From Candidatus Dadabacteria bacterium (GTDB lineage Bacteria; Desulfobacterota_D; UBA1144; Nemesobacterales; Nemesobacteraceae): a stretch of 50,222 nt of DNA. The stretch spans positions 4,185 to 54,406 of the forward strand of contig JAPPFE010000033.1 of the NCBI GenBank assembly GCA_028823955.1, read 5' to 3'. This document shows, one piece after another, positions 46,618 through 50,222 of this stretch. The notes under the pieces were generated by a model, which ran no database searches, had not been told where the DNA came from, and saw nothing but the letters and a program-made list of their open reading frames with translations. The first letter of the stretch is position 1. Every line of letters starts with the position of its first letter. Position numbers and translations under genes: made by a program.

Positions 46618-47652
46618 CTAAAAGTTCCAATATTTCGAATAAATTCTTCTGATTTCCGAGACGGTATGTTCGCAGGTTGTCCGCTTGGGATTAAAACTGG
46701 TATCCGACACCTTAAGATCGAGTATCTCTTCTATGACCGACTTCATGATCAGTCCCATCTCCGCCGTGTTATAGCCACCCTCGAGCAAAAAGGCAATGTT
46801 TCCATGGCAGTGTTTTTCGGCGAGTTGCATAACGAATCTTGTAAGCCTGGCGAAACCTTCCGAGGTAACCAGCATTCCTCCCAGCGGGTCAACCTGGTAA
46901 GCGTCAAAGCCCGCGGATATGAGAATGAATTCCGGGGAGTACTGCTCCACCACGGGTTCGAGTATCTCGGCGAAGATTCTGAGATAATCTTCATCTCCCA
47001 GCATCGCAGGGCAGGGGACGTTAACCGTGTACCCAAGCCCCTCTTTGTACCCGAGTTCCTTAAGGCTTCCGGTGCCGGGATAAAACGGAAACTGGTGCAG
47101 AGAGAAGAAGAGCACGCTGCTTGAATCATAGAAAATGTGCTGGGTGCCGTTTCCGTGGTGCACGTCCCAGTCTATGATCAGGACTCTCTCAAGACCGCAG
47201 TTGGCTAACAGATGGGCCCCGGCGACCGCCACGTGATTAAACAGGCAGAACCCCATCGCCCTGTCGTGTTCAGCGTGATGTCCGGGAGGGCGGGGGAGTA
47301 CGAACGCGGTATCGATTTTCCCTGAAAGAATATCGTTTACAGAGCATATAAGCCCCCCGGAGCCCGCAAGCGCGGCGTCAAAAGAAACTTCGCACGTAGA
47401 GGTGTCGGCATCAAGCTGCGAGAACTCCTTGCCGGAGGTGCTTTTGACCATATCGAAATAGGGCTTGCTGTGTACGAGGGTGATCTCTTCCTCCGTCGCG
47501 GGCCTCGTGTCGGCGGGAACCGTTTTCTCCATAAGACCCGAGCTCTCAAGCGCCCCCAGAATGCTGGTCAGTCTTTCCGGACACTCCGGATGTCCGGGAG
47601 GGTTCTGGTGAGCCAGGAAAAGATCGTTACTTACTATCGAGAGTCTCTTCAT
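46618..47652 (-). CDS. Histone deacetylase family protein (AcuC/HDAC-like)
   Basis: 344 residues. The N-terminal HPECPERLTSILGAL, the RPPGHHAEHDRAMGFCLFNHVAVA block with the catalytic HH pair, and IDWDVHHGNGTQHIFYDS with zinc ligands Asp and His are diagnostic, as is the final SAGFDAYQVDPLGG. Bacterial members deacetylate acetyl-lysine, acetyl-CoA synthetase or acetyl-polyamines; with an arginine decarboxylase elsewhere in the window, acetylpolyamines are one possible substrate, but this is only a guess. Its start overlaps the end of folC by 26 bp, so it is probably co-transcribed with it. Confidence 0.9.
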   Translation of the reverse strand: MKRLSIVSNDLFLAHQNPPGHPECPERLTSILGALESSGLMEKTVPADTRPATEEEITLVHSKPYFDMVKSTSGKEFSQLDADTSTCEVSFDAALAGSGGLICSVNDILSGKIDTAFVLPRPPGHHAEHDRAMGFCLFNHVAVAGAHLLANCGLERVLIIDWDVHHGNGTQHIFYDSSSVLFFSLHQFPFYPGTGSLKELGYKEGLGYTVNVPCPAMLGDEDYLRIFAEILEPVVEQYSPEFILISAGFDAYQVDPLGGMLVTSEGFARLTRFVMQLAEKHCHGNIAFLLEGGYNTAEMGLIMKSVIEEILDLKVSDTSFNPKRTTCEHTVSEIRRIYSKYWNF

Positions 47653-48901
47653 TTTGGATCACCTCTTTAAGATAACCTATGAGATAAAAGGAACCACAAA
47701 CACAGGCTGCTTCTCCGTAACCAAGAAGTTTTTCATATGCCTCCAGAGGGTCTTTTACCGTCTCGACCGAGTCGAATTGTCCCCGGGTAAGCGCCAGAAT
47801 TTTTTCCGTTCCCAAAGACTTCCTGACTCCGGCAAGTTCCGTTATGATCAGTTTTCCCGAAACACGGGAGAGCGTTTCGGTGAACCCTCCGATGTCTTTG
47901 TTCTCAAGCATCGTTATCAGGAAATTGAATTTTCTCCCCGGATGATAAAACTCAAGGGACTTAACAAGGTTCTCCCCAGCGGCGAGGTTGTGCGCGCCGT
48001 CGATTATAACGGGAGTTTCCCTGTTTAAGTATTCCATTCGCCCCCCCAGGCTGACTCCCGCAAGAGCCTTTTTTATTTTTTCAGGGTCCGTTTTGTAGCG
48101 GGTATGCATTGTCAGCAACTCGGCTGCCGCTATGGATATAACGGCGTTTTCCACCTGGTGCGTGCCCGCGAGGGAGATTCTGAGTCCCGGAATGTTCCAC
48201 TTGGGCCCCATGTAATCGAAGCTCAGATCTTCTTTTTTCCCGTAAGTGAACTCTGCTCCGATTCTGTGGCATGTTGAGGAGTTCTCCTGGACCCTGCGCT
48301 CGATTACCGAGAGGGCCTCGCCCGTGCATCCTGTCACCACGAGGCCGTTTTTTTTGATTATTCCGGCCTTTTCCCCGGCAATCTCACCCAAAGTGTTTCC
48401 CAGGTATTCGGTGTGGTCAAAGGACACGTTCGTTATGACGCCTGCCAGGTGATCGCATACGTTTGTCGAGTCCCATCTCCCGCCCATTCCCACTTCAAGC
48501 ACGCCTACATCTATTGACTTGCCGTTGAAGTGAAGAAATGCGGCTGCGGTGAGCGTTTCGAAATAACTGAGTTCCACGTCAATCCTGGCGCAGGCGGCAA
48601 AAACAGTGCCGAGGGTCTCTTCAAGCTGCTCCCTGGTTATTTCCTCTCCGTCCACCTTTATTCTTTCCGTGACGTCGATTAGATGAGGGGAGGTAAAGAG
48701 GCCTGCGCGATAGCCGTTCGCCTTGAGTATTGACGCGATACAGGCCGCCACGGACCCCTTGCCGTTAGTTCCGGCAACGGCGACGTAATCCTTTTTCCTG
48801 TGAGGAGATCCCAGTTCTTCAAGAACCGCGGTGATTCTGCCGAGCCCCGGTTTTACGCTGTCCACTCCCTTTAGGCGGAGTTTTTTCAGATTCTCAAACA
48901 T
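47627..48901 (-). CDS. folC: Bifunctional folylpolyglutamate/dihydrofolate synthase
   Basis: 424 residues, usual length. The P-loop VAGTNGKGSVAACIASIL, SPHLIDVTERI, VGMGGRWDSTNV and IDGAHNLAAGENLVKSL are the Mur-ligase-like motifs of FolC. It adds glutamate to dihydropteroate and to folates in the cytoplasm. The 3' end overlaps the start of the deacetylase-family gene, and acpS lies 112 bp upstream on the same strand. Confidence 0.95.
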   Translation of the reverse strand: MFENLKKLRLKGVDSVKPGLGRITAVLEELGSPHRKKDYVAVAGTNGKGSVAACIASILKANGYRAGLFTSPHLIDVTERIKVDGEEITREQLEETLGTVFAACARIDVELSYFETLTAAAFLHFNGKSIDVGVLEVGMGGRWDSTNVCDHLAGVITNVSFDHTEYLGNTLGEIAGEKAGIIKKNGLVVTGCTGEALSVIERRVQENSSTCHRIGAEFTYGKKEDLSFDYMGPKWNIPGLRISLAGTHQVENAVISIAAAELLTMHTRYKTDPEKIKKALAGVSLGGRMEYLNRETPVIIDGAHNLAAGENLVKSLEFYHPGRKFNFLITMLENKDIGGFTETLSRVSGKLIITELAGVRKSLGTEKILALTRGQFDSVETVKDPLEAYEKLLGYGEAACVCGSFYLIGYLKEVIQNEETLDSK

Positions 48902-49012
48902 TTTGGGTTTACCGGGTTAAGGATAGCACATGCCGGCTTGATATCCCTTCTAGGTTGCGGGAGCGGTTTTTTCGAATCCGCAAGGGCGGGACGGAGATCC
49001 GAGTTTAGGTGA

Positions 49013-49390
49013 TCAGTCCTCAAGTATAACTACGGCGACGGAGTATTCCCCGTCGTGTGATATGGTGGTATGAATTCGGGTCAGGCCCCTTTGTTCGGCG
49101 ATTTCCTTTGTGCTTCCCCTGAGGTCTATGAAGGGTTTTCCAAGCTCGTTGCGCTTGACCGCTATGTTGTGAAATTTTATTCCCCGTCTGAACCCGGTGC
49201 CTAGCGCCTTCACGAAGGCTTCCTTGACCGCGTAGTTGGCGGCATAGCTTATGTTTCTGTTTTTGCCGTCACCGTTTTGCGCGAGTTCATCATCGGTGAA
49301 GACTTTTCGAAGGAATTTCTCCCCCCACCTCTCAATAAGGTTCTCTATGCGACTGTTGCGAACCATATCGATGCCTATGCCTGAAACCAT
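49013..49390 (-). CDS. acpS: Holo-[acyl-carrier-protein] synthase
   Basis: 125 residues. N-terminal GIGIDMVRNSRIENLIERWG with the metal-binding Asp, FTDDEL, and AANYAVKEAFVKALGTG with the catalytic Glu/Lys are the AcpS signature. It moves phosphopantetheine from CoA onto ACP for fatty acid synthesis. It lies 34 bp downstream of pdxJ, a common bacterial pairing. Confidence 0.95.
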   Translation of the reverse strand: MVSGIGIDMVRNSRIENLIERWGEKFLRKVFTDDELAQNGDGKNRNISYAANYAVKEAFVKALGTGFRRGIKFHNIAVKRNELGKPFIDLRGSTKEIAEQRGLTRIHTTISHDGEYSVAVVILED

Positions 49391-49424
49391 ATCTTTTTGC
49401 CTTATTCCCTGCTGTAGAAAAATA

Positions 49425-50138
49425 CTATAGCAGATTGATCATGTCTCTTACGGCTTCCTCCATTCCGGAGAGAACCGCCCGTGAAATTATGCTGTGGCCG
49501 ATGTTGAGTTCCTCAATCCCGTCTATCTGTGAAACCGCGGTCACGTTAACGTAGTTAAGCCCATGACCGGCGGATACCCTGAGTCGGTGGGAGAGGGCGT
49601 CTTCCGTTGATTTTCTGATCTTATCAAGTTCCATCATCATCCCGGTCTCGTCGCGGGCGTTTGCGTAACTTCCGGTGTGGAGTTCAACCATATGAGCGCC
49701 AGTCTGCGCGGAGGCGCTTATCTGTTCGGGGTCAGGGTCTATGAAAATGCTTACGAACAGCCCGGAGCTCTTCAGTTTTTCAATCCCCGCGGCAATTCTC
49801 TCCGTATCCCCGCGCACGTCAAGTCCTCCTTCAGTGGTTATCTCCTGCCTTTTTTCCGGAACGAGAGTCACGACGTCGGGAAGCGTCTCGCACGCAATCT
49901 CAATCATTTCGTCCGTTACGGCCATTTCCATGTTAAGTTTCGTCCGCACCGTCTGTCTCAGCAGAAGAAGGTCCCTTTCCTGAATGTGTCGACGATCTTC
50001 ACGAAGGTGGACCACTATTCCGCTCGCTCCGGCGAGTTCAGCCTGCGCGGCTGCGGTCACGGGGTCGGGCTCGTCTCCCATCCTTGCCTGTCTCAGGGTT
50101 GCTACGTGGTCAACGTTTACGTTCAGTCTGGTTTTCAT
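49425..50138 (-). CDS. pdxJ: Pyridoxine 5'-phosphate synthase
   Basis: 237 residues. [49 protein letters not shown] and the late [11 protein letters not shown] and [15 protein letters not shown] motifs are diagnostic. It joins 1-deoxyxylulose-5-P and 3-amino-2-oxopropyl phosphate to form PNP in the DXP-dependent vitamin B6 route. It follows glmM directly and precedes acpS. Confidence 0.97.
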   Translation of the reverse strand: MKTRLNVNVDHVATLRQARMGDEPDPVTAAAQAELAGASGIVVHLREDRRHIQERDLLLLRQTVRTKLNMEMAVTDEMIEIACETLPDVVTLVPEKRQEITTEGGLDVRGDTERIAAGIEKLKSSGLFVSIFIDPDPEQISASAQTGAHMVELHTGSYANARDETGMMMELDKIRKSTEDALSHRLRVSAGHGLNYVNVTAVSQIDGIEELNIGHSIISRAVLSGMEEAVRDMINLL

Positions 50139-50222
50139 CTACAGATTTCCTGTTCCGATGTTCTCGCTTATTACGGAAGATACGCGGGAAGCGATTCCGT
50201 TTATCAGGGTTTCATCCTCTCC
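50139..50222 (-). CDS. glmM: C-terminal end of probable phosphoglucosamine mutase, cut by window edge
   Basis: Only the last 27 codons are in the window, reading GEDETLINGIASRVSSVI and ending GTGNL before the stop at 50139. The EGEDE-type end followed by a helix is usual for GlmM, and glmM-pdxJ-acpS is a common gene order. It would convert glucosamine-6-P to glucosamine-1-P. The identity rests on a short tail plus position. Confidence 0.55.
   Translation of the reverse strand, partial: GEDETLINGIASRVSSVISENIGTGNL

Overview
The window is a stretch of bacterial chromosome of moderate GC content, from a Gram-negative-type organism. It has rpoH beside dnaK, an aceE-type pyruvate dehydrogenase, exported proteins with signal peptides and C-terminal sorting tails, and many AGG/AGA and ATA codons in conserved genes. 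The gene set and style resemble deltaproteobacterial or candidate-phylum (for example Dadabacteria-like) genomes, but no single gene here fixes the phylum.

Layout. (1) 1-2614: the 3' part of rpoH (sigma-32) followed closely by dnaK. (2) 2667-18503: a defence-type island of about 16 kb between dnaK and aceE. On the minus strand it has a 1128-residue fusion of a Schlafen/AlbA_2 domain, a GHKL-like (COG2865-type) region and an Argonaute MID-PIWI module. The PIWI catalytic positions appear lost, while the MID guide-5'-phosphate pocket is kept. Divergently transcribed on the plus strand are a DUF4143 ATPase, a STAND-like NTPase with a C-terminal PD-(D/E)XK nuclease, a radical SAM enzyme, a small uncharacterised protein, a second STAND-like NTPase with an N-terminal nuclease, and a HEPN protein. 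These converge on a second HEPN protein carrying an R-x4-H motif. No integrase, transposase or tRNA is visible at the edges. (3) 18825-24246: aceE-aceF-lpd. (4) 24319-30203: an exported two-repeat protein whose start codon is separated from its signal peptide by an out-of-frame C9 tract (possible phase-variable locus), rpsT, ndk-holA, a small ribbon-helix-helix regulator with a large inverted repeat in its leader, and an exported zinc-metallopeptidase-like protein. The two exported proteins share a Gly-Cys-Ala/TM/basic C-terminal tail. (5) 30221-37709: housekeeping genes cysC, proA, recN, a pyruvoyl-dependent arginine decarboxylase, nfo, a divergent PurN-like protein, cdsA and ybeY. (6) 37768-38567: decayed toxin-antitoxin genes (a frameshifted HigA-type antidote and vapB with a truncated vapC) ending at the scpB stop codon. 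(7) 38539-43929: a minus-strand run metK, ahcY, xer recombinase, M50 protease, scpA, scpB. (8) 44010-50222: rpe, a two-gene DnaC-type helicase-loader cassette, an orphan RelB-like antitoxin, then minus-strand glmM (partial), pdxJ, acpS, folC and a histone-deacetylase-family gene.

The housekeeping parts are ordinary. The island is the part most likely to hold an undescribed system: the non-slicing Argonaute fusion looks like a guide-directed sensor joined to a putative Schlafen-type nuclease. Beside it, the radical SAM/small protein/nuclease-STAND genes form a compact cassette whose overlap and spacing suggest they act together. All functional statements about the island are inferences from motifs and gene order; no database search was possible.
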